Below, piece after piece: positions 1 through 8,378 of a stretch of DNA of 49,130 nucleotides. This DNA is from Bacillota bacterium (GTDB lineage: Bacteria; Bacillota; Clostridia; Lachnospirales; Lachnospiraceae), in assembly GCA_023411215.1 (NCBI GenBank), contig JAEYOY010000080.1:1-49130 (forward strand), given 5' to 3'. The stretch's first letter is position 1, and every line of letters starts with the position of its first letter. The notes below the pieces were generated by a model. That model ran no database searches. It saw nothing but the letters and a program-made list of their open reading frames with translations, and was not told the DNA's origin. Position numbers and translations under genes: made by a program.

Positions 1-125
<125 letters not shown>

Positions 126-437
126 AGCTTTTGATCCAGTCAGATAAACGTTAGCCTTGATCAATCATTTCTGATTAATCGTTACAACCAAATGGTTGTT
201 CAAGCAATCCTGGTTATCTTTACTGTTTTTGTGGTTGTATCTGTTTCCAGATACGGTTCGTTGATATATCATTACGATACTAATGTATCTTCGATATATC
301 TAATGAAAATCTATTTTCGAAGTCCATGTGGAACTTCGAGTTTTTTAGAATTTTCAGGGTTGTTTCACTGTTCAATTATCAAGGTTCAATTGCTTGTGAT
401 GCTTTTGTTTACTGCGTTTCTCAACGTCAGCTTTGAT
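126..437 (-). other. rRNA operon leader, no gene
   Basis: This stretch lies between the rrn promoter and the mature 16S end and holds no credible protein gene. It should be the transcribed leader that carries antitermination and RNase III processing signals. Several short inverted repeats are visible, for example around 290-340, but I could not identify an individual boxA or boxB with confidence. Confidence 0.6.
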
Positions 438-466
438 ATCTTATCACGCATCAGCTTACTTGTCAA
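438..466 (-). promoter_or_regulatory. rRNA operon promoter
   Basis: On the minus strand there is a perfect -35 TTGACA (461-466), a 17-base spacer and a -10 TAAGAT (438-443). A very A/T-rich tract upstream (470-520) resembles an UP element. Transcription would start near 430 and run into the 16S gene. Confidence 0.8.
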
Positions 467-527
467 CCACTTTTTTAATTTATTTTTTATTGTATTTTTT
501 AACAATAAAAACCTCAAAAAAGTAGAA

Positions 528-616
528 CGGAGAATCAGGGATTTGAACCCTGGCGCCGCTATTAACGACCTACTCCCTTTCCAGGGGAGCCCCTTCAGCC
601 ACTTGGGTAATTCTCC
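528..616 (-). tRNA. tRNA-Ser (anticodon GGA)
   Basis: The minus strand folds into an 89-base tRNA. The acceptor pairs GGAGAAT with ATTCTCC and has discriminator G. The anticodon arm is CTCCC-CTGGAAA-GGGAG, giving anticodon GGA, which reads serine UCC/UCU. The long variable arm is typical of tRNA-Ser, and the T loop reads GGTTCAAATCC. The 3' CCA is not encoded and must be added by nucleotidyltransferase. Confidence 0.95.
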
Positions 617-703
617 ATCGGGATGATTCTAAATACCGTGTTAAATTACTATCTATATTGTCTAACAATTCAAGAACACTATATTTAGTTAGTTAACTCG
701 TAA

Positions 704-789
704 CGGAGAGAGTGGGATTCGAACCCACGGTTCCTTTCGGAATCACTGGTTTTCAAGACCAGCCCCTTAAGCCGCTCGGGCATCTCTCC
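704..789 (-). tRNA. tRNA-Ser (anticodon TGA)
   Basis: The minus strand folds into an 86-base class II tRNA. The acceptor pairs GGAGAGA with TCTCTCC. The anticodon arm is CTGGT-CTTGAAA-ACCAG, giving anticodon UGA, which reads serine UCA/UCG. A long variable arm and a GGTTCGAATCC T loop are present. CCA is not encoded. It lies just upstream of tRNA-Ser(GGA), and the two may share one transcript. Confidence 0.95.
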
Positions 790-817
790 ATTTGCGCTCT
801 CCAAACGTCGCTTAGCT

Positions 818-846
818 ATTGTATCACCTCAAATAGCTTGTGTCAA
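818..846 (-). promoter_or_regulatory. promoter for the tRNA-Ser genes
   Basis: On the minus strand TTGACA (841-846) is followed by 17 bases and TACAAT (818-823). The start would lie about 20 bases before the tRNA-Ser(TGA) gene. Confidence 0.75.
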
Positions 847-975
847 GAGGTTTTCTTTTATTCATGAAAGAAATTGTTTCTTTTTTTGTTTCTTTTCAAA
901 CAATATTGTTATCCGATTATTATAATGTAAACTCCAACACCTTATCAATTATTATGATCTTCTTAATAAATACGA

Positions 976-1677
976 TTAATCTCTCTGGGATAGGATCCGT
1001 TCTGCTAATATCAGATCCTCCGGTGTAGTCAGTTTTATATTATTGTAGTCCCCGGGTAGAATCTTCACTGGCAGCTTAATATAGGTCTCGTATAACATCG
1101 CATCATCAGTGACTACCATGCTTCTTGTATCCTTATCATGATAGAAGTCCTCATACGCTTGCCTTATTTTCATGTAATCAAATGCCTGCGGTGTCTGGGC
1201 AGCCCAGAGCGTATTGCGATTCGGAGTTGCTCTGATATTCCCCATATCATCTATAACCTTAATGGTTTCCTTAACCGGCATCCCTATAATGCATGCTTTG
1301 CTTTCCTTGACCTGCTCTACCAGCCCATCGATTATCTCCGTCGATATAAAGGGTCTTGCTCCGTCATGAATCAACACGTATTCTGCTGTCTCTGCATTGA
1401 TCAATCCCTGATAGACAGAATCATACCTTTCTTTGCCGCCTTCAATGATCTTTACTACTTTATTAATTTGATATAACTCAACAATTTCCCTCTTGCAATA
1501 ATCAACCTGTCCTTCTCCGGTCACTAGTATAATCTCATCCACACTACTTTGTTCGAAGGCTTTTAAACAATAATAAACAACAGGCTTATCCTGTAAGACT
1601 AGAAATTGCTTCGCTACCTGGGAATGCATCCGCTTTCCCTGACCGGCTGCCAATACAATTGCAATTACTTTATCCAT
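976..1677 (-). CDS. ispD: 2-C-methyl-D-erythritol 4-phosphate cytidylyltransferase
   Basis: IspD transfers CMP from CTP to methylerythritol 4-phosphate, the third step of the non-mevalonate isoprenoid pathway, in the cytoplasm. The 233-residue protein has the usual family length. It shows the N-terminal nucleotide-binding loop VLAAGQGKRM (about residues 8-17) and the conserved LIHDGARPF segment near residue 105. The reading frame stays open upstream to 1812, but that extension has no family similarity. The ATG at 1677 follows GGAGG at a 5-base spacing, so it is taken as the start. It lies downstream of tsaD, separated by a terminator and a palindromic repeat, so it is probably transcribed on its own. 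Confidence 0.93.
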   Translation of the reverse strand: MDKVIAIVLAAGQGKRMHSQVAKQFLVLQDKPVVYYCLKAFEQSSVDEIILVTGEGQVDYCKREIVELYQINKVVKIIEGGKERYDSVYQGLINAETAEYVLIHDGARPFISTEIIDGLVEQVKESKACIIGMPVKETIKVIDDMGNIRATPNRNTLWAAQTPQAFDYMKIRQAYEDFYHDKDTRSMVVTDDAMLYETYIKLPVKILPGDYNNIKLTTPEDLILAERILSQRD

Positions 1678-1817
1678 TATATCCTCCGATCTAATCGTTG
1701 CTAATTCACATAAATCAGCAATCCTTCTTATATCCATATACTCAACCGGAGAAGTAAGCTTCGCGAGTTTCTCCGATGCCTGCTCGCAGGCATTATTCGC
1801 AGGCTTGTTCATATCAC

Positions 1818-1896
1818 TTCAAGTAAACTTGAATGATACTTCACTTCGCCTTCGCGTAAACAATAGAAAGTACGATTTGCGAACTTTCTATTATCA
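1818..1896. repeat. palindromic spacer repeats, including family A copy 1
   Basis: A small palindrome, TTCAAGT-aa-ACTTGAA, lies at 1818-1833. It is followed by a family A copy at 1861-1890, with stem AATAGAAAGT / ACTTTCTATT around an inner TTTGCGA. Family A copies recur in other spacers of this window. The spacer between tsaD and ispD carries no gene. Confidence 0.6.
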
Positions 1897-1902
1897 TGAA
1901 TA

Positions 1903-1925
1903 AAAAGCACGACATCGTGCTTTTT
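1903..1925 (-). terminator. terminator after tsaD
   Basis: A perfect hairpin, AAAAAGCACGA / TCGTGCTTTTT, lies 29 bases past the tsaD stop. It has T runs on both sides, so it can act in either direction. Confidence 0.8.
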
Positions 1926-1953
1926 GGCAAATTAAAATTCGTTAGCTATATAA

Positions 1954-2976
1954 TCATCGTTCCCCGATTTTTAAGTTTGGAACTGCATTGAGATCAAATC
2001 CAGCCCTAACCCCACGGATATATTCATAATAAGCTGCAGCACCGATCATTGCTGCATTGTCCGTACATAGAATCTTTGAGGGATGATAGAATTCCAGGTC
2101 ATGAACCGTACACGCTTTCTCCATAGCCTCTAATAAAGAAGAATTGGCAGCTACACCACCGGCAATTGCCACCTGCTTCATTCCATAATCCTTTGCCGCT
2201 TGCATCGTCTTTTTTACCAACACGTCGATAACCGCTTCTTGAAATGAGGCTGCTATATCTGCACGGTTGATCTCTTCCTGCTTCATTTCACAGGTATTAA
2301 TATGATTCAGTACTGCTGATTTTAAACCACTGAAGCTGAAGTCATAAGGTGCTCCTTCAATCTGTGCTCTGGGAAATGGTATCGCAAACTTATTCCCTTC
2401 CTTCGAGAGCCTATCAATCTTCGGGCCACCGGGATACCCCAGTCCAATTGTTCTTGCTACTTTATCAAAGGCTTCACCCGCTGCATCATCCCTTGTTCTG
2501 CCAATTATCTCATATACTCCGTAATCCTTAACAAGTACAAGATGACTATGGCCACCGGATACAATCAGACATAGGAACGGAGGTTTCAATTCCTTGTTAT
2601 CAATGTAATTCGCTGATACATGTCCTTCAATATGATGTACACCCACTAATGGTTTACCTGTCGCAAAGCTGATCGCCTTTGCCTCCGCTACTCCTACCAA
2701 AAGTGCTCCTACGAGTCCAGGACCATAGGTAACACCAATTGCATCTATATCCTGAAGTGTGACTTCTGCTGTAGTCAGGGCTTCCTCAATAACCTGGTTA
2801 ATCTTCTCAATGTGCTTTCTGGAAGCAATCTCTGGTACGACACCCCCATATAGTTTATGCAATTCAATTTGCGAAAATATTATATTAGAAAGTACTTCTC
2901 TGCCATTTCTTACAACTGCTGCTGCAGTTTCATCGCAGGAGGTCTCTATTGCCAATATTAAAACATCCTTAGTCAT
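1954..2976 (-). CDS. tsaD: tRNA N6-threonylcarbamoyladenosine transferase TsaD
   Basis: TsaD transfers the threonylcarbamoyl group to A37 of ANN-decoding tRNAs, working with TsaB and TsaE, both encoded 2.7-4.9 kb away here. The 340-residue protein is full length. It shows the N-terminal ETSCDET nucleotide-fold motif, the metal-binding HIEGH pair (H115 and H119), the phosphate loop VSGGHSHLV, and the C-terminal CTDNAAMIG segment with the third metal ligand. The ATG at 2976 follows a TTGGAGA ribosome site. It is the last gene of a likely rnz / anchored protein / tsaD unit, with spacers of 27 and 46 bases and a strong terminator behind it. Confidence 0.96.
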   Translation of the reverse strand: MTKDVLILAIETSCDETAAAVVRNGREVLSNIIFSQIELHKLYGGVVPEIASRKHIEKINQVIEEALTTAEVTLQDIDAIGVTYGPGLVGALLVGVAEAKAISFATGKPLVGVHHIEGHVSANYIDNKELKPPFLCLIVSGGHSHLVLVKDYGVYEIIGRTRDDAAGEAFDKVARTIGLGYPGGPKIDRLSKEGNKFAIPFPRAQIEGAPYDFSFSGLKSAVLNHINTCEMKQEEINRADIAASFQEAVIDVLVKKTMQAAKDYGMKQVAIAGGVAANSSLLEAMEKACTVHDLEFYHPSKILCTDNAAMIGAAAYYEYIRGVRAGFDLNAVPNLKIGER

Positions 2977-3022
2977 ATAGTCTCCAATCCAAATCGGACG
3001 TCCCGTCGATCCGTTTCATCCT

Positions 3023-3610
3023 TTACTCTGTCTGTGTATCCTCGGGAACAACCTTCCATCCAAGAATCTTCCACTTCTTTTCCAGGTCCTGGCGTAGCAT
3101 CACCTTCCAGGTCTCGGTAAATTTACCGCTTTCCTGAATGGTAAAGGAGATGTGTTCTGTAGCATACTTCACTCCGTCCAGCTCCACCTGCTGCTCTAAA
3201 TCTTCCTTCACAAGATGAAAGGATGAAATTCTCCTATTTTCTGCCTTCCAGGAGGCAACATCGGAATATAGGTTCTTAAGGTAGCTTTCCTGAGGGTTAG
3301 CTGCGAGGAACTCTTCATCATATAATTCTCTGATCTTAAGAGCAAGAGCTTCTCTTTCCTCATCAGAGATGTTGTCATACAGATTCTTCATCATACTTCC
3401 AAATAATTTGATTACTTCTCTTGAAGTCTCTGGATAATAAAGTTCCAAATCCTTATTCAAAAGCTTTTGTACTTCCGTCATATCTTCCACCGATACTTCG
3501 TCCAAAGGACTGGTGCGGTAAGACCAATAAAAATAAAAGGATAAAATAGCGATAGCTATTACTAGCATCGTTACCACTGTAGCTGCTGTACGATTTTTTG
3601 CTTTTTGCAT
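3023..3610 (-). CDS. membrane-anchored protein of unknown function (DUF6715-like)
   Basis: This is a 195-residue protein with a basic N terminus and one hydrophobic segment (about residues 11-29). The rest is a soluble, charge-rich domain that probably lies outside the membrane. The frame extends to a TTG at 3628, but the ATG at 3610 follows GGAGG with a 7-base gap and is preferred. The fold resembles the small anchored proteins called DUF6715 in Lachnospiraceae; that is a recollection, not a search result. It sits between rnz (27 bases away) and tsaD (46 bases away), so it is probably co-transcribed. Nothing in the sequence ties it to tRNA processing. Confidence 0.75.
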   Translation of the reverse strand: MQKAKNRTAATVVTMLVIAIAILSFYFYWSYRTSPLDEVSVEDMTEVQKLLNKDLELYYPETSREVIKLFGSMMKNLYDNISDEEREALALKIRELYDEEFLAANPQESYLKNLYSDVASWKAENRRISSFHLVKEDLEQQVELDGVKYATEHISFTIQESGKFTETWKVMLRQDLEKKWKILGWKVVPEDTQTE

Positions 3611-3637
3611 ACCGAATCCTCCTTGCAAATGCTACTG

Positions 3638-4552
3638 TCACTCGTCCTTATCAAACTCCAACGTTACGCTTTTTCGATCCTTCCCTATCTTTGTGTTCGA
3701 AAATATACTTCTTGCCTCCTCCAGATAATCCTCAGGACGTGTCAGAGAAGGGCTATAGTGAGTAAGCCATAATTCATGAACCCCTGCCGTCTTCGCTAGT
3801 TTCGCTGCTTCCCGAAAGGTCATATGCTTATATTCCTTTGCCTTGGTATCCTTGTCCTGTTCACCGTACATACCTTCACATATGAACAGGTCTGATTCGC
3901 TCGCCTGATCCGATATCGCTTTTAAAGGTCTGGAGTCCGTACAATAAGTAACCTTAATACCTCTTCGTTCCGGCCCGATCACCATATCCGGAGTGTAGGT
4001 GGATTCTCCATCTGTAATAGTATCCCCTTTCTGAAGACGATTCCAGTACCTCTGAGGCACATTGTTCGCCAGTGCCCGTTCTGTAAAAAATCTGCCTCCA
4101 CGCTTGATATAGATACTATAGCCATAACAAATTACATTATGCTTTACTTGAAACGCCTTAATCTGGTAACCATTAAGCGTAATTATCTCTTCAGGAGAAG
4201 AAAGCTCAATAAAATTCAACGAAAAGGGCAACTCCGGAGCAATCACACGAAGAGCATTTACCACTCGCTCTAAGCCTCTGGGTCCTATCAAAGTCACCGG
4301 TTCCCTCCGATCAGCATTCCCCATTGATAATAACAGTCCGGGCAGACCACTAATATGATCCCCATGATAATGGGTAAAGCATATGATATCAATGGAATGA
4401 AAACTCCAGCCCTTTTCTCTTATTGTAATTTGTGTTCCCTCACCGCAATCTATCAATAAACTACTACCGTTATATCTCGTCATCAGCGCAGTAAGCCATC
4501 TGCCGGGCAGTGGCATCATACCGCTGGTACCTAATAAACAAACATCTAACAT
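3638..4552 (-). CDS. rnz: ribonuclease Z
   Basis: RNase Z cleaves the 3' trailer from precursor tRNAs. It matters most for tRNA genes that do not encode CCA, and the two tRNA-Ser genes at the left edge are of this kind. The 304-residue protein has the metallo-beta-lactamase zinc motif THYHGDHISGLPG near residue 60, a GEGTQ motif near 40, a later CTDSRP segment and the C-terminal THYSPS histidine motif. The length matches the bacterial short form. The ATG at 4552 follows AAAGGAA. It is the first gene of the rnz / anchored protein / tsaD unit and has its own promoter just upstream. Confidence 0.95.
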   Translation of the reverse strand: MLDVCLLGTSGMMPLPGRWLTALMTRYNGSSLLIDCGEGTQITIREKGWSFHSIDIICFTHYHGDHISGLPGLLLSMGNADRREPVTLIGPRGLERVVNALRVIAPELPFSLNFIELSSPEEIITLNGYQIKAFQVKHNVICYGYSIYIKRGGRFFTERALANNVPQRYWNRLQKGDTITDGESTYTPDMVIGPERRGIKVTYCTDSRPLKAISDQASESDLFICEGMYGEQDKDTKAKEYKHMTFREAAKLAKTAGVHELWLTHYSPSLTRPEDYLEEARSIFSNTKIGKDRKSVTLEFDKDE

Positions 4553-4575
4553 TCTTTTTCCTTTCTAGCTATCAC

Positions 4576-4605
4576 ATTATACATGTATTTTAACAGTATA
4601 TCCAA
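4576..4605 (-). promoter_or_regulatory. candidate rnz promoter
   Basis: On the minus strand TTGGAT (4600-4605), 18 bases and TATAAT (4576-4581) lie just before rnz. The rest of the 4606-4732 spacer shows nothing I recognise. Confidence 0.5.
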
Positions 4606-4732
4606 TCTTTTGTCCAGATAATTGTTACTCTATGGAATTGTTCTATTAACCAAAAACTTATGTAACTACCTGCTATTGTTCATACGGGTCCTTCCTATCT
4701 ATATATCGGCAATTGTTATCAGATCAAATAGA

Positions 4733-4803
4733 AGAAAAAAGGACTATATCCTTACCATAAGCACTGTCTGACAAACAGTGCTTATGGTAAAGATATAAGC
4801 CCT
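4733..4803 (-). terminator. long-stem terminator after the Cys-rich gene
   Basis: Arms at 4752-4767 and 4775-4790 pair perfectly over 16 bases around a 7-base loop, and the stem extends outward with few mismatches. On the minus strand it is followed by CCTTTTTTCTTC, so it terminates the gene at 4886-5134 and insulates rnz. Confidence 0.85.
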
Positions 4804-4885
4804 TGCTACATTCAATTATTTATAATTAAGAAAATCTAATCCCACTATAATATCTCTATCTAATTCTTATGGCAGCATGTCCGGT

Positions 4886-5134
4886 TTATAGTGCTTCCCG
4901 TTTTTTTCTAATCTCCACCGGAATTACAAATTTTGAAGTAATCTTATCATAACATTCCTCACAAAGATTAAATTGATGCACTTCCATATCTCTGTTGGAA
5001 AAGTATCCCCATTCCTTTGTCGCCTCAAATGCATCCTCCTTCAGGATTCCATTCTCTACTTTCATAACCTTACCACAAGAATTGCAACAAATCGGATTAT
5101 CTCCACCTTTATTTATGATATTTGTCCTTTTCAC
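4886..5134 (-). CDS. small zinc-ribbon-like protein, unknown function
   Basis: I do not recognise this 82-residue protein. It has a CCNSCG motif near residue 17 and a CEECYD motif near residue 59. Together they look like a four-cysteine zinc site that holds two short beta segments. There is no signal peptide or membrane segment. The start is a GTG (5132-5134) behind AGGAGGG. It lies between rimI upstream and a strong terminator downstream. A TATAAT box (complement of 5178-5183) in front suggests its own promoter. It could be a stand-alone regulator or a metal-binding adaptor. Confidence 0.75.
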   Translation of the reverse strand: MKRTNIINKGGDNPICCNSCGKVMKVENGILKEDAFEATKEWGYFSNRDMEVHQFNLCEECYDKITSKFVIPVEIRKKREAL

Positions 5135-5201
5135 AGCTTATCCCTCCTGATATGATGCCCGCATTGCCCTTAAGACTATTATAGTACGAGCGAATGCTTT
5201 T

Positions 5202-5654
5202 TTACAGTGGGAATTGCTGTATTGTATTCAACCACATAATGACAGCATCCTCTTTTGGCTTCGTATAGAAATCCTTTCGGATGCCTGCTTTCTCAAAACC
5301 CAGTGACTCATACAAACAGATTGCCGGCTCATTGGAGCTGCGTACCTCCAGAGTAAAGGAGGCGATCCCCCTTGCCAAACCCTTCTCAATCAATGCTTTC
5401 AGCATGGTCTCTCCAACATGCTGCCTTCGATATTCTTTCTTAACAGCAACATTGAAGATATCTCCTTCTCCGGCAACACCCCAAAAACCACAATACGCGG
5501 CAATTCTACCGTCAATCTCCACCACCAGATAACTATTCTTATCATCCAACAATGAATTTCTAAAATCCTCTCGACTCCATGGATCAGAAAAGGTTTCATT
5601 CTCTATGGCACAGACCTCAGGCAGATCCGCCTCGGTCATACTTCGTATCTCCAT
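5202..5654 (-). CDS. rimI: ribosomal protein bS18 N-acetyltransferase RimI
   Basis: RimI is a GNAT enzyme that acetylates the N-terminal alanine of ribosomal protein S18. The 150-residue protein has the family length. It shows the conserved FSDPWS segment near residue 22, the acetyl-CoA loop of motif A (YRRQHVGETML), and the C-terminal NEPAICLYESLGF segment. The ATG at 5654 follows GGAGG at 7 bases. It is the third gene of tsaE-tsaB-rimI, a very common arrangement in Firmicutes, with a 42-base spacer after tsaB. A different GNAT substrate is possible, but the context makes RimI the best call. Confidence 0.92.
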   Translation of the reverse strand: MEIRSMTEADLPEVCAIENETFSDPWSREDFRNSLLDDKNSYLVVEIDGRIAAYCGFWGVAGEGDIFNVAVKKEYRRQHVGETMLKALIEKGLARGIASFTLEVRSSNEPAICLYESLGFEKAGIRKDFYTKPKEDAVIMWLNTIQQFPL

Positions 5655-5696
5655 TAGACTACCTCCGATGTAACTTCAAATCATAGGTTGACTTAC

Positions 5697-6407
5697 TTAA
5701 CCTTGCTGCTGGAGCTTTTCTGCTCTTTCCCGCTCCGCTTGCGACACCCGCAGATATACCGGTTCATGTATCGACGCTGCTTCAATCTGTTCCTTCTTAT
5801 ATAATTCGATACCAAGTGCTCCGACTGCACCGGCCCTTTGTCTGGAAAGATGCACCGGCGCAAAGGAATAGGCTACTTTTGTCTTCGCTTCTATCATTTC
5901 TCTATAGACGGCAGTGCCGTCTCCTAGGAAAATAACCTCTTTCCCTAACGTATTAATCTCCTCTATAAGTTCCTCTATAGCCATCGCTGTCTGTTCCTTA
6001 ACTACCTTCAACTGATTGCCTATGAAGCCATAAATCCCGGTATATACCTGATTTCTCCTTGCATCCATAAGCGGGCATACTAATTGCTCCGTACCGTAAA
6101 GATTATATGCAAGTCCCTCCAAGGTCGGGACCGCTATGATCGGTTTATTTAAGGCAAGTCCTAAGCCTTTCGCAGTTGCACTGCCAATACGAAGCCCGGT
6201 AAAGGACCCCGGTCCTGCCGCAACTGCAATTGCATCGATTTCTTCCATATTGATATCGACCATCTTCACTATCTCATTTAGCATCGGAAGAAGTGTCTGT
6301 GAGTGTGTCTTCTTATAATTAACGGTATACTCCGCAAGCATCGCATCTTCTGTTACGATAGCAACCGAGGCTACCAAGCCCGAGCTGTCCAGTGCTAATA
6401 TTTTCAT
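5697..6407 (-). CDS. tsaB: tRNA threonylcarbamoyladenosine biosynthesis protein TsaB
   Basis: TsaB is the non-catalytic partner that dimerises with TsaD in the t6A machinery. The protein begins MKILALDSSG, as family members do, and carries the conserved AAGPGSFTGLRIG block and PLMDARRNQVY. From the ATG at 6407 it is 236 residues long. The frame is open to another ATG at 6437, which follows AAAGGAGG by only 2 bases. The ribosome site therefore points to the longer form and homology points to 6407. It lies directly behind tsaE, and its ribosome site overlaps the tsaE stop region, so the two are probably translated from one mRNA. Confidence 0.93.
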   Translation of the reverse strand: MKILALDSSGLVASVAIVTEDAMLAEYTVNYKKTHSQTLLPMLNEIVKMVDINMEEIDAIAVAAGPGSFTGLRIGSATAKGLGLALNKPIIAVPTLEGLAYNLYGTEQLVCPLMDARRNQVYTGIYGFIGNQLKVVKEQTAMAIEELIEEINTLGKEVIFLGDGTAVYREMIEAKTKVAYSFAPVHLSRQRAGAVGALGIELYKKEQIEAASIHEPVYLRVSQAERERAEKLQQQG

Positions 6408-6448
6408 AATACATATGTCTCTGCCGAATCGAGACATTTCCTCCTTTT

Positions 6449-6871
6449 CTATTTCTCAACAGTGATTTCACGGTAATCAAAGCCCTTTTCCAGCTTCTTC
6501 TTTATTATAACACTTGTATGCTTCTTAGGTATAAGATCTTCAATAAGCTCAGCCCATTCAATCAGGCATACTCCATTTCCATAAAAGTAATCCTCATAAC
6601 CGATTTCTTCCATCTCATCGATATCGGCAATCCGGTATACATCAAAATGATAGAAGGGAAGTCTCCCCCCTTCGTATTCCTGTATAATTGTAAATGTCGG
6701 GCTGTTCACTGCCTCTTCGATACCAAGTCCCTTAGCGAAGCCTTGGGTAAAGACAGTTTTGCCAACTCCCAAATCACCGCCAAGACAGAAAATATCACCT
6801 TTTTCAGCCTCGCAACCCATCCGGTATCCCAGCTGATACGTATCCTGTGTACTGTAGCTATCTATAATCAT
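6449..6871 (-). CDS. tsaE: tRNA threonylcarbamoyladenosine biosynthesis ATPase TsaE
   Basis: TsaE is the ATPase that drives the turnover of the TsaB-TsaD complex. The 140-residue protein shows a Walker A loop, GGDLGVGKT (about residues 31-39). It also shows the family segment SPTFTII and the FYHFDVYRI strand, then LIEWAE. The length is typical. It is the first gene of tsaE-tsaB-rimI. A TATAAT box lies upstream (complement of 6921-6926) without a clear -35 partner. Confidence 0.94.
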   Translation of the reverse strand: MIIDSYSTQDTYQLGYRMGCEAEKGDIFCLGGDLGVGKTVFTQGFAKGLGIEEAVNSPTFTIIQEYEGGRLPFYHFDVYRIADIDEMEEIGYEDYFYGNGVCLIEWAELIEDLIPKKHTSVIIKKKLEKGFDYREITVEK

Positions 6872-7030
6872 GCTATATATCCATGCCTTTCTATCTCAGA
6901 ACATCTCTCTAAACGGCATCATTATAGCAGATATGTCAAAAAAAAGATAGAGTTTAATTCAGGCCTGTTCCATAAGATAAATTGATTCCTCGATTCAACC
7001 GTCATATTTATACGTGAATAAGGATTTTCA

Positions 7031-7058
7031 TTGACTTCACTACAATATTTGCTATCAT
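7031..7058 (+). promoter_or_regulatory. candidate promoter for the AraC-type regulator
   Basis: TTGACT (7031-7036), 16 bases and TATCAT (7053-7058) precede the plus-strand regulator. The leader is about 95 bases. Confidence 0.45.
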
Positions 7059-7156
7059 GAAACTAAATCAGAGCGATAAAACAATTCATACATAGCAATC
7101 GAAGTCAAGAAACAAATCATAATCTGAGTTATCCTCTATTTACAGGTGGTGAAAAA

Positions 7157-8065
7157 ATGGGAATTGCAGAAACATTTAAAGTTGTTCAGGATCTACAGAT
7201 TTATATGGAAAGTAATCTATATAAAAGTATTACCTTAAAGCAGCTGGCCGATTATGTCGGATATTCTCCCTGGCATATGTCCAGAATCTTTAAGGAAACA
7301 ACCGGAAAGACACCCTTTGATTATCTCAGAGCTTTGCGTCTAACAAAAGCCGCACTGGTTCTACGTGATAACAATACCAAAATTCTCGATGTGGCACTTG
7401 ATTTTGTATTCGATTCTCACGAAGGTTTTACAAGGGCTTTCTCAAAGGAATTCGGTGTTTCTCCTCATAAGTATAGTAAAACAACTCCACCAATCCAGTT
7501 GTTTCTGCCGTCCAAGGTTTTTGACACCTATAAAGCACTTCATAAGGAGGAAAGCATGATGATGAATGAAAATAAGGCAAAATCCGTGTTCGTACAGGTT
7601 ATTGAACGTCCTGCGAGAAAGGCACTCATAAAACGAGGCTACAAAGCAGAGGAATACTTTGCCTACTGTGAGGAGGTCGGCTGCGATATCTGGCCAATGC
7701 TCACCAGTGTAAAGGAAGCCCTCTATGAACCAATCGGTATGTGGCTTCCAAAGCATCTGATCAAACCGGAAACTTCACTGTATGTGCAAGGAGTCGAAGT
7801 TCCTCTTACCTATTCTAATGCCATACCTGATGGTTATGAGTTAATTGAATTACCACCCTGCACCATGATGGTATTCCAGGGAGAGCCTTACGATGATGAA
7901 ATTTTCGGTGAGGCGGTTACTGAGACCTGGGAACATATCAACCGATTCAATCCACAGATTTATGGCTACGAATGGGATCCGGAAGCAGCACCCCGTTTCC
8001 AGCTGGCCCCTATGGGTTATCGTGGCTACATTGAAGCTCGTCCCGTAAAAAGAGTGAGTCAATAA
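7157..8065 (+). CDS. AraC-family regulator with GyrI-like effector domain
   Basis: The 302-residue protein has two parts. Residues about 1-105 form an AraC/XylS DNA-binding domain with both helix-turn-helix units (LKQLADYVGYSPWHMSRIF and the second around ILDVALDFVFDSHEGFTRAFSKEFG). Residues about 130-300 resemble the GyrI/SOUL-like effector-binding domain, with a central VIERPARKALIKRG strand and a late YIEARPV strand. This order matches E. coli Rob and related multidrug or stress regulators. The ATG follows GGTGG. It is divergent from tsaE and has no transporter or enzyme gene beside it, so its targets are elsewhere or it regulates itself. The ligand cannot be told from sequence. Confidence 0.9.
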   Translation: MGIAETFKVVQDLQIYMESNLYKSITLKQLADYVGYSPWHMSRIFKETTGKTPFDYLRALRLTKAALVLRDNNTKILDVALDFVFDSHEGFTRAFSKEFGVSPHKYSKTTPPIQLFLPSKVFDTYKALHKEESMMMNENKAKSVFVQVIERPARKALIKRGYKAEEYFAYCEEVGCDIWPMLTSVKEALYEPIGMWLPKHLIKPETSLYVQGVEVPLTYSNAIPDGYELIELPPCTMMVFQGEPYDDEIFGEAVTETWEHINRFNPQIYGYEWDPEAAPRFQLAPMGYRGYIEARPVKRVSQ

Positions 8066-8076
8066 AGAGGTTACGG

Positions 8077-8329
8077 CAAAATGCATACGACGGTAGCCCT
8101 CAGCATGATGTTATATTGAAGTAATCTAAATAAGCAGGAGCATCTACATGTATTCCGACGCCAAGACAGCGGCTTGTATGTTCGTATCAGAACTGACATA
8201 GAAATCATATGTCAGTCTGCTTCGAACATATAAGCCGCTGTCTTTTCTGACGGAATATATCTGCGGGCACTCCTGCTTATTTATTACTTCAATTTTAACA
8301 GTGATGAAGCTACCGTCGTATGCATTTTG
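8077..8329. repeat. 253-bp long imperfect hairpin element
   Basis: The outer arms (8077-8097 and 8309-8329) are perfect 21-base inverted repeats. Further arms nest inside: 8115-8125 with 8283-8293, 8128-8140 with 8270-8282, 8151-8157 with 8251-8257, 8163-8175 with 8232-8244 (13 of 13), 8177-8184 with 8223-8230, and 8193-8200 with 8208-8215. The whole element can fold into one long stem with small bulges. It fills the spacer between two converging genes. There is no coding potential and no T run, so it looks more like a MITE or a structured RNA than a simple terminator. Confidence 0.8.
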
Positions 8330-8378
8330 TTGCAAATCATATGATTATTAACTCAACGCTAATATCTATCACTTTCAA

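Noticed and set aside
192..626. 144-codon plus-strand frame
   Set aside because: It runs through the rRNA promoter and tRNA-Ser(GGA) and has no ribosome site.
1678..1812. N-terminal extension of ispD
   Set aside because: The added residues are not like IspD, and the ATG at 1677 has a well-placed GGAGG.
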